Notes: generated by a model from the sequence alone, not told the origin. Counted from the stretch's first letter, positions 28,421 through 40,640 are shown. The stretch is 52,868 nt of DNA from Chara braunii (GCA_003427395.1 BFEA01000010.1:6189234-6242101), one strand, 5' to 3'. Made by a program: numbers and translations.

Positions 28421-31400
28421 TCATTCCGAGTCCTCAACAAATGCATCGTAAGCAAGCAAGACAAAGAGGTTTTTATAATACTCCATCGCAGTGAGCCTTG
28501 CGGAGATCTTAGGAGTAGCGTCAGCTGCGATTCGTCGCTCGTAAGCTTTAATAACGCGTAGTGCGCTGCGTAGCAGTTCCTGCTTGGAAATCCAGTACAG
28601 ATCGTCCAACAAGTCATACATGAAGTGAACCCCATATTGTTTGTTGTGTCCCTTCCCTACGTGTTTTTTAAACCACCAGTACTTGGGCACTGCGCGCCAC
28701 CGCACTGCGCGCCGAAGGTCAAAGCGACACGGGCTTTGGATTCAATTTATCCACGGCCCGTCGGCCGCGAAATTTTCGTAGCGTTAACGCTAAGGCCGAC
28801 CCCAAGTACTGGTGATTTAATTTTGTCTATCTCATGTCCACCTTTGATTGCACGAAGGATCACGTCTTCGCGATAATCGAACGTCTTAGCGTCACGGTGG
28901 AGGTACAGTTACGATGCATGGAACACGGGGTATGTGCGCAGATGGGCTAGCACATCAACTACGTACAAAGGGCCAAAGTGATCTTCGCCAATCACATCCA
29001 AAACTTCCCACAGACCATAATAGAGTGGGAGAAGTTTGCGAGGGACTCCCTCTTCTTCTGAAAATTCAAACATCTTGACCCAGACATAGCCTCCGACCTG
29101 AATATACAATGGTCGGTGCCTCTTTTTTGCATGATGGATCATGGCGTGCTGTCACTTGGTCATTGCTGCCATGGGAACCTTGAGCAAGCGATCATACTTG
29201 TCCTTGAAGCCACGCCTGCCACGTGTTAATCAGCTGGCTGCTGAGGGAATAGGTAGGAGAGCGGATTACGAATCTACCAACCGTAATGCAACCTGCTGGG
29301 TGTCATGTCAGTGGCAGAATGGATGGAGTTGTTGTACAACCCCGAAATACAGCTCTTCATCCCATGTTTCCTCATCCGGAATAATCAAGGTGCGGAGAAG
29401 TTGAAACACAGTCTGGTTGATCTCCTTAGCCAAACCATTGGCTTCGGGGTGTCGGCCAGATGTCATACACAGCCTGAGACGTGAAGTCCTTCTATTCAGT
29501 ACGAATGAAGCGCGGATCCGGATCGCTCACAAGAGTCTTCGGGGTTCCAAACTGCAGAATGTACTTCTGTTTGAACTCGAGGATCACTAATTTTTTTGGA
29601 GCACGAGGTGGCAAAGGGATCAGATTAAGGAACTTCGAGAATCGGTCAACAATCACCATGACTTGTGAGTAGCCCTATTCTTACTTACCTTTCCCATGTC
29701 CGAGAAGTCGATGGAGACAGACTCCCCAGGACCATCGGGACTGGGAATGGGTGTGAGTAGGCCCATGGGCTTTTGTCTGCATGGTTTGATTCGTTGACAG
29801 ACTTGACATTTAGGCCAATCAAACTGTCTCAACAAATTTGCGTACGTCTTTGCCATGTTGAAGTGTCCACTCCGGCTATGAGCCAAATCCAAAAAGTGCG
29901 TGCGGAGAGGCTAATGGTTGGGCACACACGTGGTTCCCATAGCAACGAAAAATCAGTCCTCCATACTCGTGAAAATCAGCCTGACTGCTAGGGTCAGCCC
30001 GCAGCCGCTCAAGGATGGGACTAAGCTCCGGATCCTTGGTTGTGCGCTCTACGAGCTCCTCCTTCAGTTTTTTCCTGAGGTCGTAGGCTTTCACAAGGCA
30101 AGTCATGTTCTCAGGGCGGCGAGGCAATGCATCAGCAACTCGATTGTAACAGCCCTTTTTGTGTCTCAACTCAAAGTCAAAAATGTCAATTTCATTGAAC
30201 CAACGAAGTAACGTAGGAGATGATAGTTTGCTCCCTGATCCACCTCAGTGGCGTCCAAAAAGATAGTGCTTCCAATGGTCCAAAGCCATACGCAAAGCAC
30301 AGAGCTCGCGCATGTAGGTGGAAGTGGCTACCTTTTCGTTGGGCATGCGTTTGCTGTAATATTCGAGCGGCCACAAGCCATCGCCGTCATTTTGCTGCGG
30401 TATTGCGCCAATTCCATACTGACTTGCATCCATCGTAACTACGAATGTCAGTTTGGGATTTGAAATGCGGAGTACTGGTAACTTACCAAGCCTTCTTTCA
30501 AAGCTTGAAAGGTGTTCGTGCAAGCGGTGTCCCAAGAATAGGGAACATTTTTACTTGTCAACTGTGACATTGGACAAGCAACAATGGAGAAGAAGAGCAC
30601 AAACTTTCGATAGTATGACGAGAGACCAAGAAAAGAGCGAAGTTTGCGAACGTTCACAGGCTGAGGCCAAATGCGGATGACCTCAACCTTGGTTGCCTCA
30701 GGTTCTAGGCCTGCAGCAGACAACCAATGCCCAAGATAGATGACGCTATCCTTCCCAAACTCAGATTTCTCTATGTTTAGATGGACTTGCATCTTGTAGG
30801 GGATAGTGAGCACTTCCTCGAGGTGCTTGAGGTGTTCCTCCATGGATTTGTTGAAGATTAGTATGTCATCTAGGTATACCACCAGGAACCGGCCAATCTG
30901 TTCGCGGAGGACCTTGTCCATGAGGCTTTGGAAGGTGGTCGATGCGTTCATGAGACCGAAGGGCATTATGGTAAACTCGTAAAGCCCATCGCATGTTTTG
31001 AACGCAGTCTTGTGCTGGTCCGCAGGATAGACTTTAATCTGGTGGTAGCCAGACTTTAGATCGATCTTTGAAAAGACCTTTCACCCACCTGCAGCATCAA
31101 GCAAGTCATCTATGGGGGGCAATGGATGGGCGTTCTTTCTTATGATGCAGTTTAGACCTCTATAGTCAATACACATGTGGAGCTTGCCTCCTTTCTTCGG
31201 AACGAACAAAACAGGAGCACCAAATTCAAACTCACTAGGCTTGATCCGCCCTTTGTCAATCATTTCATCAATCTGTCACCCGAGTTCCTCCAACTTGTCG
31301 GGTCCCATTCGGTAGACGCAGCCCTTTGGAGGAACGACATCCTCGACCAACTCGATGGTGTGTCGGAAGAATCACATGGAGACTCCAAGTGGCTCGGCCA

Positions 31401-32239
31401 AAACTTCTGGGAACAGATCGAGTAGGTTTTGGATGTTTGGTGGGACCGGTGGGGGTGGAGGATCAGCAAAGGGATCACCAAGATCAGTTCGCATGTCGCG
31501 AATAGAGGCAACCGAATCTGAAGTAGGATCATTTGGGCTAGTAGAAGGTAGAGAAGAAGACGTGCTAGAAGTAGAAGTACAAGAAGTAGAATCAGTAGCT
31601 GAAGTAGTTGTGATATTAACTGCAAAAGTAAATGGCACATGGGTAGGACGAACAAAGGCCACATAAAATTGTCCGTCCTCTTTGTGCTAGCGCCATTTCT
31701 TGCAGAACCTCATAGCATTCAAAAAAGTCGTTAGGGACTTGTGCTTCTCATCCAAGAGGATGGGAAGCTCGTTCCCTTGAGCATCTTCGACCATGAAAAG
31801 TGACTTTTTCCACTAGGTCCATTCGCATTGGGACTGTAGCCAGCCCAAGCCAAGGGCATCGTCAAAGGGGTACTTGTCAAGGACATAAAAGTTCAACGAG
31901 TGGGTGACGGTCGTGTCCTTATCAAAGGTAGTGTACACACCTTTGACTGCATGCGTAGAAGAGAACTTCTTTGTTGCCAACTTGGGTTCGGCAAGGGTTT
32001 TGCAAGGTCACTTGCTTCATCCCCAAGCCCACTTTGTGTATCTCGTGAGGTGACATAAAGTTAGTCGTCGCACCACAGTCAATCAAGACACGGAGATAGC
32101 GATGGTTTATAAGAAGTCTGAAGAAGATCGACTTCATTGTCCCTTGGGCACGCTGTTGTTTCATCTCAACCCAATGTTGGTAGTGGAAGTCGATCGTCCC
32201 GGACTCCTCCCAAGGCTCGCCATACAAAACATTACACAC
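28421..32239 (-). pseudogene. E3 pol: protease, RT, RNase H, integrase, tail domain
   Basis: Right to left on the minus strand: protease with VLIDCGATTNFMS (31922-32239; D-C-G loop); a Ser/Thr/Pro-rich linker with NLLDLFPEVLAEPLG (about 31372-31662); RT fingers [21 protein letters not shown] (31081-31263); RT palm MPFGLMNASTTFQ and an intact YLDD (30448-30966); RNase H with TMDASQYGIGA (30245-30535) ending VADALPRRPE (about 30120); integrase zinc site HSRSGHF...CQVC and first Asp in SIDFSD (29653-29892); C-terminal FSEEEGVPRKLLPLYYGLWEVLD (28909-29142); and a tail with YWISKQELLRSALRVIKAYERR (28421-28705). Frames change several times. This is a different subfamily from E4, although the tail domain is related. 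Confidence 0.83.
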
Positions 32240-32389
32240 TTAATCCTTGGCTTCAGAAGATGATTGGGCTTCAAGGGAGGACTGCTGATTTGCATCAGAT
32301 TCAGTCTCCCTTGCTGTTGTGCTGAATTCGACTCTACGCTCGATAGTGGTTTCCATTCAGCCTATAGCAATCCTATACCCTACGGTTCG

Positions 32390-34101
32390 GTTTCTGGCAA
32401 TGCAGGCATACCCCCTTCTTGAGTCTACCCCGCAAGTCATTTTCCGTGATCCGAAGGTCGATCCACGGTTTCGCGGCCGCATCCTCCCATTTTGCTGGGA
32501 TTTTCACTCCCTTAGTTCTTCCCCGCATTCCGATTCGGTTCCCTTGCATTGGCAGTATATTTTTCCTCTTCTTGGTTTACATCAAACTCATGGATGACGA
32601 ACAGGTTGTATCAGTGTCTGTTCTTGGTCATCACAAGAGTGGGGTCATCTGCATCGGCCTCCTCTCCACCCTCAGCAGGTCATGTACAGCAAAACAGTTG
32701 CTGCCTTTGAACCACCTGCCGCCCATGGGCTTTTTGCTGGCTGCTGTGGAGACGAGGTCTATCACCTCGAGAATGACTATGTTCTTCATCAAAGTGAACC
32801 AGTCAGTGTACCCAATGAAGTCCCTGCCTAGGCGATTTGTGAAACTGGTGGGAACCGCGCCTTTGACCACATCAAAGCAAGATTGATTAGTCAGTTCTAA
32901 TCCGGGTGTAGCAAAACATCTTGCTGAGGTAAGTATGGAGGCTTTTCATGGAGCCCGTCCACTTGCTGCGTTTGATTTTATCAAGCGGGTTTCTTGCCCT
33001 TGTTGCAACGTGCGGATCCATGTATTGTGCAATGAGGAGTTCCTCAAGGGAGGCAACCGGGGTGGCCTTAAGCCACCTTGTAAGTTCTATTTTGGGAACC
33101 CCAGCTCGCGTAGCTTGCACTTCTAGGAAGCCCCACACAACCAGCTCGACATTCATTCCCATGATCACAAACTGGGTCTCGAGTTGAGTCCCCAGAACTT
33201 CGAAGTACGCCCTCATGGAGCTGATCCAGCCTTCAATGTCCTCTTTGTCGTCATATACTTAGACCGTATTTGCACCGCCTTTTAATCCACATAGGGACCA
33301 GTGTGGTTGGGACCAGCACCTGCTGGTTCAGATCTTGGGGCTTCAGCAGTTGCAGAATTTCTTGCCTCGTTGCTTGTGCAACAGCGGAATCTGAACCTGT
33401 TATAGGTCCCGAGGGGTTTGCCATCATACTCACGGAATAAGTAAAAGAAAATACGGTAAGAGGGGCAAGGTCAGTTACAATTGCAGCTCCGAAACCACGG
33501 GGCAAAGGAAGAGGCCACTTGGGCTTGTTGCAGAGCAGCAACCTCTTCCATTAAGTCATGATACTTGTCGATCATCTCAGTCAGATCCTCCTCACGTGTC
33601 CGCAATTTTGCGAAGACGTGGGCTATCTGAATGGCATGATCTTCAAGGCTCCGGACTTTTGCGATAGCGATGAGTATGGACAAAAGTTGTTCCCCACACT
33701 GCTCTTTGGTCAACGAGGGGACAGTTTCCAAGAGGGCCTCATGACTTTTCAGCAGCAATTCCTTCCTCTCCTTCTCTGTCTCTTGTTCCCTTTTGATGGT
33801 ACTATCTAGGAGTGCTTGCAGATACGGTTCTCCACATCGCTGGCTGCATCTAACAGGGTCTTCCACTGAAATGAGGTTTCTGGCTGGGCCATTTTCGAGC
33901 GTTGTCGTCGGTAGGTGGATCGAGGAGACGCCACTGAGCAAAAGAATCAATCAGACTCTCAAGAGGTACACTCACCTTTTCGTTTAGACGAACACTTTGT
34001 TTCCCAGTCCTTGCCCACCCCAAACGGTCACTTTTCCTCTTTTCCTCTTCTCTCTCCCTCCTCTCTCTCTCTTCTTTCTGGTTGCGTGTCTCCATGGGCA
34101 T
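32390..34101 (-). pseudogene. E3 gag
   Basis: Minus-strand readings cover a Glu/Arg-rich N-terminus MPMETRNQKEERERR (33850-34101); a helical segment with STIKREQETEKERKELLLK and DLTEMIDKYHDLMEEVAALQ (33471-33950); a capsid-like part with MRAYFEVLGTQLETQ and ELLIAQYMDPHV (32887-33216); a protein piece at 32631-32870; and a worn zinc knuckle CLHCQKPN...DC near 32350-32415, in which the His is not kept. The frame shift between the first two readings is at about 33850-33950. The start Met at 34101 is the likely original start, following a purine-rich leader. Confidence 0.7.
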
Positions 34102-34770
34102 CGAAAATGAACTCAGAGAAACAAACTAAACAGCTCAAAGAAGAGAAGGTAGCATTTCATTTGGACTTAGAGAACAGCAAACCAAAGAAAAGCAAACAAA
34201 TTCACATGAGAGGTCTGATCCAGCGACCCAGTTTGATCAGACTGCATACGAGGTCCTCTCGGTCTACTGGTCTACTCTGACCAGTTCCGTGACCGTGCAG
34301 CAAATCAGACAACGAGTGACTAAATGCAACAATGGAGAATTGAGTGGTGTACAGGGTGCAAGTCAAGCCACGGACGGTGCAACCAAAAGCATGCAAAACG
34401 TCCCATCCGAGATCCCCTCGGCAGTGGGTGTCCTAATCCAAGAAGAATGAACTCCGTATCTCAGTCAAGAAGACAATGGACTACTGTCTAACAGATTTGG
34501 GTCCAAAGGGCTCTTCTTGTTTCGGCCCGGTCCCACAAGGTCCCAAAAGTCCCACTTAGGCCGCGACCCCGTCCCAACCAAGAGGGGTTCCACCTGGACT
34601 AAGTGGAGATAAATTTCAACTTTCGACAGACCTACAAACTACAACCGTTAAGAGATGAAAAGACAAAGCACTGTAGAAAGAATCGGCATTCAAATCAAGA
34701 TACTTCGTTTCTCCATCCATCAGGTGAGTAGGTAGATCACACACATTCAATCACACAATCAAGACCATCG
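34102..34770. other. Between E3 gag and LTR C2, no gene seen
   Basis: This should be the E3 leader. No Met-tRNA-type PBS was found here on the minus strand, and no LTR in the expected orientation follows. The junction with LTR C2 near 34756-34771 is not cleanly defined. Confidence 0.45.
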
Positions 34771-36135
34771 GACTGCATGTCTGTCTGAGTGCTGGTTGGC
34801 TCGAGTGTGTGTGTGGCCGTGCCTGTTTGAGTGCTGGTTGGCTTGAGTGTGTGTGTGGCCCGCAAGGGCACTTGCTCGTTCATTGGGCCCTCAGGGTCGG
34901 GACTTACTTGTGGTCGTGACATTGATGGATTGTAGCGGGAAAAACACTCAAGTAGCGGGTAGGCCGGTACCGCACGTTGAAGAGGTAGATGTGCGGGTAC
35001 TGGAGGCCGAGCAGAAGACAAAAGTGGCATTTTAAAAGGCCTAGTAGTTGTAGGTTAGGTCTAGGCGGGTACCAGTCCAACCAGTCCGCGTCCAGGGCCT
35101 GTACGGGGTACCAGTCCAACCAGTCTGGGTCTAGGGCCTGTATGGGCAATATCAGAGTCTGCAATGATCCCTCCGAAAGGGAGGAGGTACCGGTTGCTTG
35201 GAAGGCCGAGCGCCCATGAAGTCATCGGGCGAAGAGGCAAGCAGGCCGCTATATCTCACAGCCAGGCGAAGAGCCCAGCCTCATTCTCGGTGTGCAAGGA
35301 CACACTGGTTGGAGAGCTGGCTGGAGCAGTGCTATCCGGAGCAGCGCTGCGGGGGGAAGGAGAAGGACACGAAGGAGGAAGAAGGACAGGAAGGGGGAGG
35401 AGCGCCAGGGGTACTTACCTGGCTATGGCTGCAGCCATCTTCATCACCTTGGTGGGCGCTGCAGCAGGTAGTCCCCAATTGGGGAGAGNNNNNNNNNNNN
35501 NNNNNNNNNNNNNNNNNNNNNNNNNNNNNNNNNNNNNNNNNNNNNNNNNNNNNNNNNNNNNNNNNNNNNNNNNNNNNNNNNNNNNNNNNNNNNNNNNNNN
35601 NNNACCTGGCTATGGCTGCAGCCATCTTCATCACCATGGTGGGTGCTGCAACAGGTAGTCCCCAATTGGGGAGAGCTACACCAAGAAGCTTCGAGGCAGA
35701 GTCAGGCATGGTGGCCTCAGTTGGAATAGCCATAGCTGCTTTGGGTTTGGGCATCTGGGCAAGGACTAGTAGTCCGTCGTAGCCTCGGCCTATGATGATG
35801 AAGGGAGGAAGAGGCGGCCATGGCGATGGTGGACCTCAATTGATGTCGGCGGTAGAAGAGGAACTCAGACTTTGATTCTGGTTCAGCCATTCAACATTGT
35901 ATGATTAATTCTTGTGTGAATAAGAGAGGAGGAGATGAGGAGGAAGAAAGAGTTTAGGAAGAAAGAGCTTATATCATTTGTCTATGCTGGTGTACATCAT
36001 CTTCTTCTTCTTTCTTACTTTTGCTTCTTCTTCTAACCTTCTCTCTCCTCTCAAGTTCATTCATTTCTTTCTGCAATTGGACAACATTGTAATATCTGAT
36101 GAATGTGTATCTCAAAATTGGCCAGGATCATAACA
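34771..36135 (+). repeat. LTR C2, inverted partner of C1, contains the assembly gap
   Basis: It is the reverse complement of C1 over most of its length and ends GATCATAACA at 36135. A PBS in plus orientation follows, so this LTR is the 5' LTR of a plus-strand element, not the partner expected for minus-strand E3. Bases 35489-35603 are N. The left end lacks a clear TG terminus. Confidence 0.72.
35417..35675. other. 115-N gap flanked by a 72-bp near-duplicate
   Basis: 35417-35488 and 35604-35675 are the same 72 bases with three differences. The homologous LTR C1 has this block once. The two sides of the gap are therefore probably overlapping contig ends or two alleles, not a true repeat. Confidence 0.82.
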
Positions 36136-36150
36136 TTGGTATCAGAGTGG
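36136..36150 (+). other. Primer binding site after LTR C2
   Basis: TTGGTATCAGAGTGG follows the CA end of LTR C2, a near match to the plant Met-tRNA primer site. It shows the C2 element points right. Confidence 0.82.
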
Positions 36151-36985
36151 ATTCTACTTGCTGGTGAGAGTTGACTTTGCTGCCCTAAGCCTAACCTAAG
36201 CTGTTGAGGACAACACATAGGGTTAGGGTTGGATGTAATGGAAGTCGGGCAGCGTGCCTAAGGGAAGCTTCCCCCACCTGGTTAGGTCATGTGGGGTCGA
36301 CATTGAACCTAACCAGGTTGCTTGAGAGTGACATTAGGGTGGCGAGACATTTCGAGGAGACTTCATGCGGCAATTGAGAGAGGCGATAGTGAGAGGCACT
36401 CGCACCTGGAATCTGATTCAAGGGAGACACTTGGCAACTTAAGGGTTGCCCTCAAGTAGGCGAGCTTGAGGGTCAGCGGCCACTCAGCATCCACAGACTG
36501 TAAGTTTCTACTTTGTTCTTCAGCATCGACGTGGGCTCCGACGGTGCACTTTGGTGTTGGAGTCAGACCCTCTTAGGAGATAGGACACTAGTGTAGGGGT
36601 AGTGTTAGAGGGGTTAGGAGGATCACATGAGAGGGGGTTGAATTCTATTCATCTAGAAGCTCAAGGCCACTCAGGTAAGTGTCGTGCACCTACAGGATGT
36701 CCATGTATGTGTGCATGGTATGGAGTACTATGGTGCACACACAAACTTAGTAGCAGGCGGGAAACTCAGCAAGGCATTCTGTCTATGGGCAAAACTCAAA
36801 TATCAGTCGTGTGTTTCAATCCATGTTTGGACAGGTCATCACACAAGCACCTCGCTCGGAAGGAAGTTCTTGATGTCTGTAGGAAATCACCTCAAGAACA
36901 AGGTCAACAAGTCTTGTGGATTATGTTGTACCCTAGGGACGACAATCAAACGCTCTACGATAAAGGTGAGTTCGCACACAGACTT
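36151..36985 (+). other. Leader of the C2 element, no gene recognised
   Basis: The sequence from the PBS to the point where E4 gag resumes holds no recognisable gag or other protein on the plus strand; the open reading at 36602-37060 shows no motif. It ends where minus-strand E4 gag text (IANDGLLKV) begins, about 36985-37020. Confidence 0.45.
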
Positions 36986-38065
36986 GTACTTTTAGCAACC
37001 CATCATTGGCAATCTATTCCTATTGTGGGTTGTGCCATCGCGCTTCCACCGGGTCCATAAAGCTCTCCAAGGTATGGGTCTTGGCCCAGTCACCCATGTT
37101 CCTGCCAAATCCCTTGGTTACTAATAATCTGTTTAGCCAACGAGCTGTTGAACCCTCTAAGTAGGATGCAGCAGTTATCACCTCCTTCTCCACCAGCGCC
37201 CTCTCCACCTTTACCCATACTGGAACCGTTATCGACCACCTGTCGAGAGCCTCTTCCTCCTCCTCACCTCAGAAGGTCGAAGGTGGTTTCAATAGGGTTT
37301 TGGGGTACCATGGTTGATGCTGTCCCACTGGTGAGATAGGTGTCGGTTGTGGTGTAGCTCCAACCGGTGGACTAGAGGAAGTAGAAGCAACAGTCTGAGA
37401 TAAAGCTGCTGCTGAGTACCACTTGGTGTGGTACCAGACTGAGGTGGATACGGGCCTGCCGTCGCTGAGAATGGCAGCTATGGCAAAACTGTTGGCCTGA
37501 CTCCTGGCCTATGCCTGGCATTCAAGATCTGGTCTAGGGTATCCTGGATAGCGTTCATTTCCATATCGCGTGCATGGACAGGATGCTCGCCTTGAGAATC
37601 TTTGCGGTGTTGTCAAGCATCGAGTCATCTAACCCCTCTAAAGCAGCTTTGTCTGCCACCCTACCATCAAGTCGGATACTTGTATTTCTAATTTCATTCT
37701 CTCTTTCAGTACCCTTTTCGAGTTCCTCCTCTAGCCTTAAGCGGATCCTCTCTACTTGAGCTCCATTTGCTCCCGGGTGCGTGGAGGCGGCGAGCTGGAC
37801 TGCACGCCCACCATCTGACTAGTGCCAGTTCCTTACGTACTGGTGATGGACTGCAAGCTCGTCTGCTAACCAATCGAGGTCGCTGCAGATGTTGCTGAAG
37901 AGGTAGACATTGGTATTGCGCTAGCTTCTCTGCTGCGGCTAACATCCTCTCTACAGCTGCTGCTGCTTCCCTGGCAATCTTGAGATTACGGGCCCATGCT
38001 TCGGCCCTTAGCCTTCTTTCTTCTCCTGATAGCAGAACCTGGAACACTACAGGTACCCTAAACAA
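36986..38065 (-). pseudogene. E4 gag, N-terminal and capsid part
   Basis: Right to left: a helical, Ala/Glu-rich N-terminal part with SGEERRLRAEAWARNLKIAREAA (37706-38065), then a broken middle, then the capsid-like segment AASYLEGSTARWLNRL...TLESFMDPVEARWHNPQ (37020-37208). This continues past two stops as IANDGLLKV, a standard gypsy gag motif order. The rest of gag is found at 27278 and below, on the far side of the nested insertion. The helical part resembles the one in E2 at 7430-7660. Confidence 0.72.
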
Positions 38066-39307
38066 ATCACGCCTAGACTGCCTTCTATCGTCACCTGTAC
38101 CTTGACCACACTCTGATCCAATCGTCAGCTACGCAGAGGTTGTTTGTACTAGTATCCACTTTGGAAACTACCGATTTTTAATAAATAAATAAAGTTAAAA
38201 CAGCAACATTCACACAGACTGTACACATAATCTAAACCTGCTTTGATTAGTTCTCTTACAGCAGCTTCGAAGAGAACTGGCTATGGTAGACCACTACAGC
38301 TCTAGTCTAGGCTGTCTGTGAGGTGTTAGCAGTCTGTCAACCAACTAATCAAAATAAAAATAAAATTATGTAAGCAGATATGCACAATGGGTATGGTTGT
38401 GTATGACAATTGAGTCTCAATTGGAATCTTCCTCCCCTGTATCCAACGTGCCTGTAGGCATCATCAAGCGGCCATCTAGGTGTGCATTAGCAGCCCGCCC
38501 CGGTGCCCAAGGCATATGCTTATGACCAGAACTGCCCGTTGTTTATCCTTGCACGCAACGAGCCTTACGTCTGACTGATCTGGCTGATCAAGAGGCAGTT
38601 TACGGACAGCCCCCATGGTCCTCGGGATTTATTTGACGTCACAATTAGGACAACGATCACAGCATAGATCAGACACCCGCCAGAAATATTTATAGACGGT
38701 CTGGATAGCTTCTGCAAAGGACTGGCCAGTCCACACACCCCTTCTATCAGTGCAGCAAAGAGCCTCAAAAGACAAAGCAGCATGGTTGGCGTGTACCACT
38801 CCAATGGGTTGGCATGGTGACCCTGACGCGTGCTTCGACCAGGGCCCTTCAAAGGCACCACCCTCTCCTGCCAGATGCGCCACCGAGAAGAATGTCGTCC
38901 CTCAAGGTAGAGCGCTCACAACTCCTCACACAAAAGAGAGGGCGCTCAAGGTTTGACTCACTTCCTCATAATCAGAAGAGATTGAGAGGGTAGATAAGGT
39001 ACGGGAACAACGCACCTGGAGATAGCTGCCTCCAACCACAGATTTCTCACCAATTCAGCCGATGTGCATTTCGATGACCGGTCATAGCTTTGGTACCACC
39101 CACAACGCAATGCAGTGGCACCTCAGCCAAAACGCCACATCAGCATGCTCTCATCATCATACATACATCCGTTGTCGCCACAGCCTTCCAGCGGTCGGCC
39201 CTCTACCTGGGCCCCATTCTATCAAGCCAGCGCCAAAGTATCCTCACTGCACAGAAGCATCGTCAGCGCACCAAGTAACAATGTCGCCAGCTCCAGGTAA
39301 GTGGCGA
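38066..39307 (-). other. E4 5' leader, no gene seen
   Basis: There is no supported gene between the gag start and the PBS. The right half (38880-39270) matches the E2 leader at 8230-8560. Confidence 0.6.
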
Positions 39308-39332
39308 TCTTGAACCAGCTCGGATACCAAAT
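39308..39332 (-). other. E4 primer binding site
   Basis: The minus strand reads TTTGGTATCCGAGCTGG directly next to the LTR edge, nearly the same as the E2 site at 8636-8660. Confidence 0.82.
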
Positions 39333-40386
39333 TGCAAGGAATATGAGTGGGAACGATATGCAGAAAGCCAAGTTGCGAAATCACACAGATGTTCAAGTAG
39401 TCGTGTACAAGCAGAGAGCACAAATGCACCGAGATTCCATCTAAATAAGAGCAATACAATGAAGTGATGAGCCAATGTTCAAGCCCTCAGGCCACACCAA
39501 CACAGTATCCAAAGTCGCTCCTGTGTGTCTGGCGCCAAGCGCCCAGCTTACACTACTAAACTATCCTACCTACATCAGCATTCTCGCAAGAGGCTCACTT
39601 CGACTCTCGAAGACCAATGTACATGATATCAACACCATAGCCGACCTCTCCCATGTACCAGGTACGTATCTCATCTCCCCTCATCAGACCATTTCCACCC
39701 ACACTAGCCTCCTTCCTGAAGACCACCGATCCCCGTATCACCCCCTAGCGCCCTGCGGCCCGACTATGGCTGCTCGCGCACCCCTCTTCACCTCACAAGC
39801 ACCCGCACGCGCCCTGGCCGCTAACGCAGCATGCAGCGTCTCACGCAGCGACGCAGCAGTGTGACCACACTGCCTGTGTGGGCCAGAATGCCAGACCCTG
39901 GCTGCTGCGTGTGACCTAGCTGGAAGCTTCCAGTAGCTTCCGGTTGGGCCCAAGTACCTGCGCCCAGGCCCAGTGCTACAGTTGAGGGCCTGGGCACTTT
40001 ACAGTTGGGCACGGCCTGAGTCTCCAGACTTGGGCCGTTTCCCATATTTGCACAGGACCTGGGGTATGTATGTCGACAACCCTGCTTTTGCGTAGGCCTG
40101 TAGCCACTTCGTGATGCATCGGCGCTGCATCGTGTGTATGTGCCCAGGCGCAACTGACACATCCTGGGCCAAACTGTACAACGCAGCTTAGGGAGGCTCA
40201 CGCATCCACTCAACCAACGGGCAGGCTGTGACAGCCTGTGTACCCACATATGAAAAACGTCAAATTTTGGGCACTAGTGAATATTCAGGCCCACCTTTAC
40301 TTAGGGTGCGCACTTGGCTTGCTGGGGGACTCTGCGCAGAACTTGTGCATGTCTAATAAGGGCCCCGCGAGGGCTCATTCCTCGCA
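39333..40386 (-). repeat. E4 5' LTR (LTR B, 1054 bp)
   Basis: Plus-strand ends TGCAAGGAAT and CATTCCTCGCA, matching LTR A with substitutions and small deletions (for example about 45 bases missing after CGCGCACC at 39775-39785). Flanked on the right by TACCAT. Confidence 0.85.
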
Positions 40387-40392
40387 TACCAT
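40387..40392. repeat. E4 target-site duplication, right copy
   Basis: TACCAT, identical to 22498-22503. Confidence 0.78.
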
Positions 40393-40555
40393 AACCAAAG
40401 GCCTGCTAGTACAGGCCCGACGCTTGCCGCATCATCCACAAAAGCAAAGAGCTAACAACGTCGGAGTATGTATCTTCACAGAGTTATCAGAGCGCAGAAG
40501 TAAAAAAATATATATATATACATATATATATCGTCACAAAGTTATATGTATATAT

Positions 40556-40640
40556 ATCGTCAAACAGAGCTGCCCGGTAAACCGTAGGCAGAGAGGGAGA
40601 AGAGGACAACAAACGAGGGGCTGTGGCAAACCGTTTCGTA
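40556..40640 (+). repeat. Fourth copy of the ~90-bp repeat with ribozyme-like edge
   Basis: GTCAAACAGAGCTGCCCGG to GGGGCTGTGGCAAACCGTTTCG is the body seen at 10777-11064. On the minus strand it keeps the CGAAAC box, but TA repeats replace stem II and the CUGAUGAG box. TA runs flank it on both sides. Confidence 0.85.

Larger units (their letters stand above)
22504..40386 (-). mobile_element. E4: complete but nested Ty3/gypsy element, 17.9 kb span
   Basis: Plus-strand order is 3' LTR (22504-23646), PPT, pol, protease, CCHC region, an insertion of about 9.7 kb (27279 to about 36990), gag, leader, PBS and 5' LTR (39333-40386). All E4 parts are on the minus strand. LTR ends TGCRAGG match in both copies, and the flanks carry the same 6 bases. 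Without the insertion the element would be about 8 kb. The LTR copies differ visibly in sequence and length (1143 and 1054 bp), so the insertion is not recent. Confidence 0.85.

Noticed and set aside
27279-36135. C1/C2 as the two arms of a DNA transposon or foldback element
   Set aside because: C2 is followed by a Met-tRNA PBS and both have LTR-like ends; the space between is gypsy pol and gag, so LTRs in opposite orientation explain it better.
36602-37060. 152-codon plus-strand reading after LTR C2 as a gag gene
   Set aside because: No gag, zinc-knuckle or other motif, and its end overlaps E4 gag text on the other strand.
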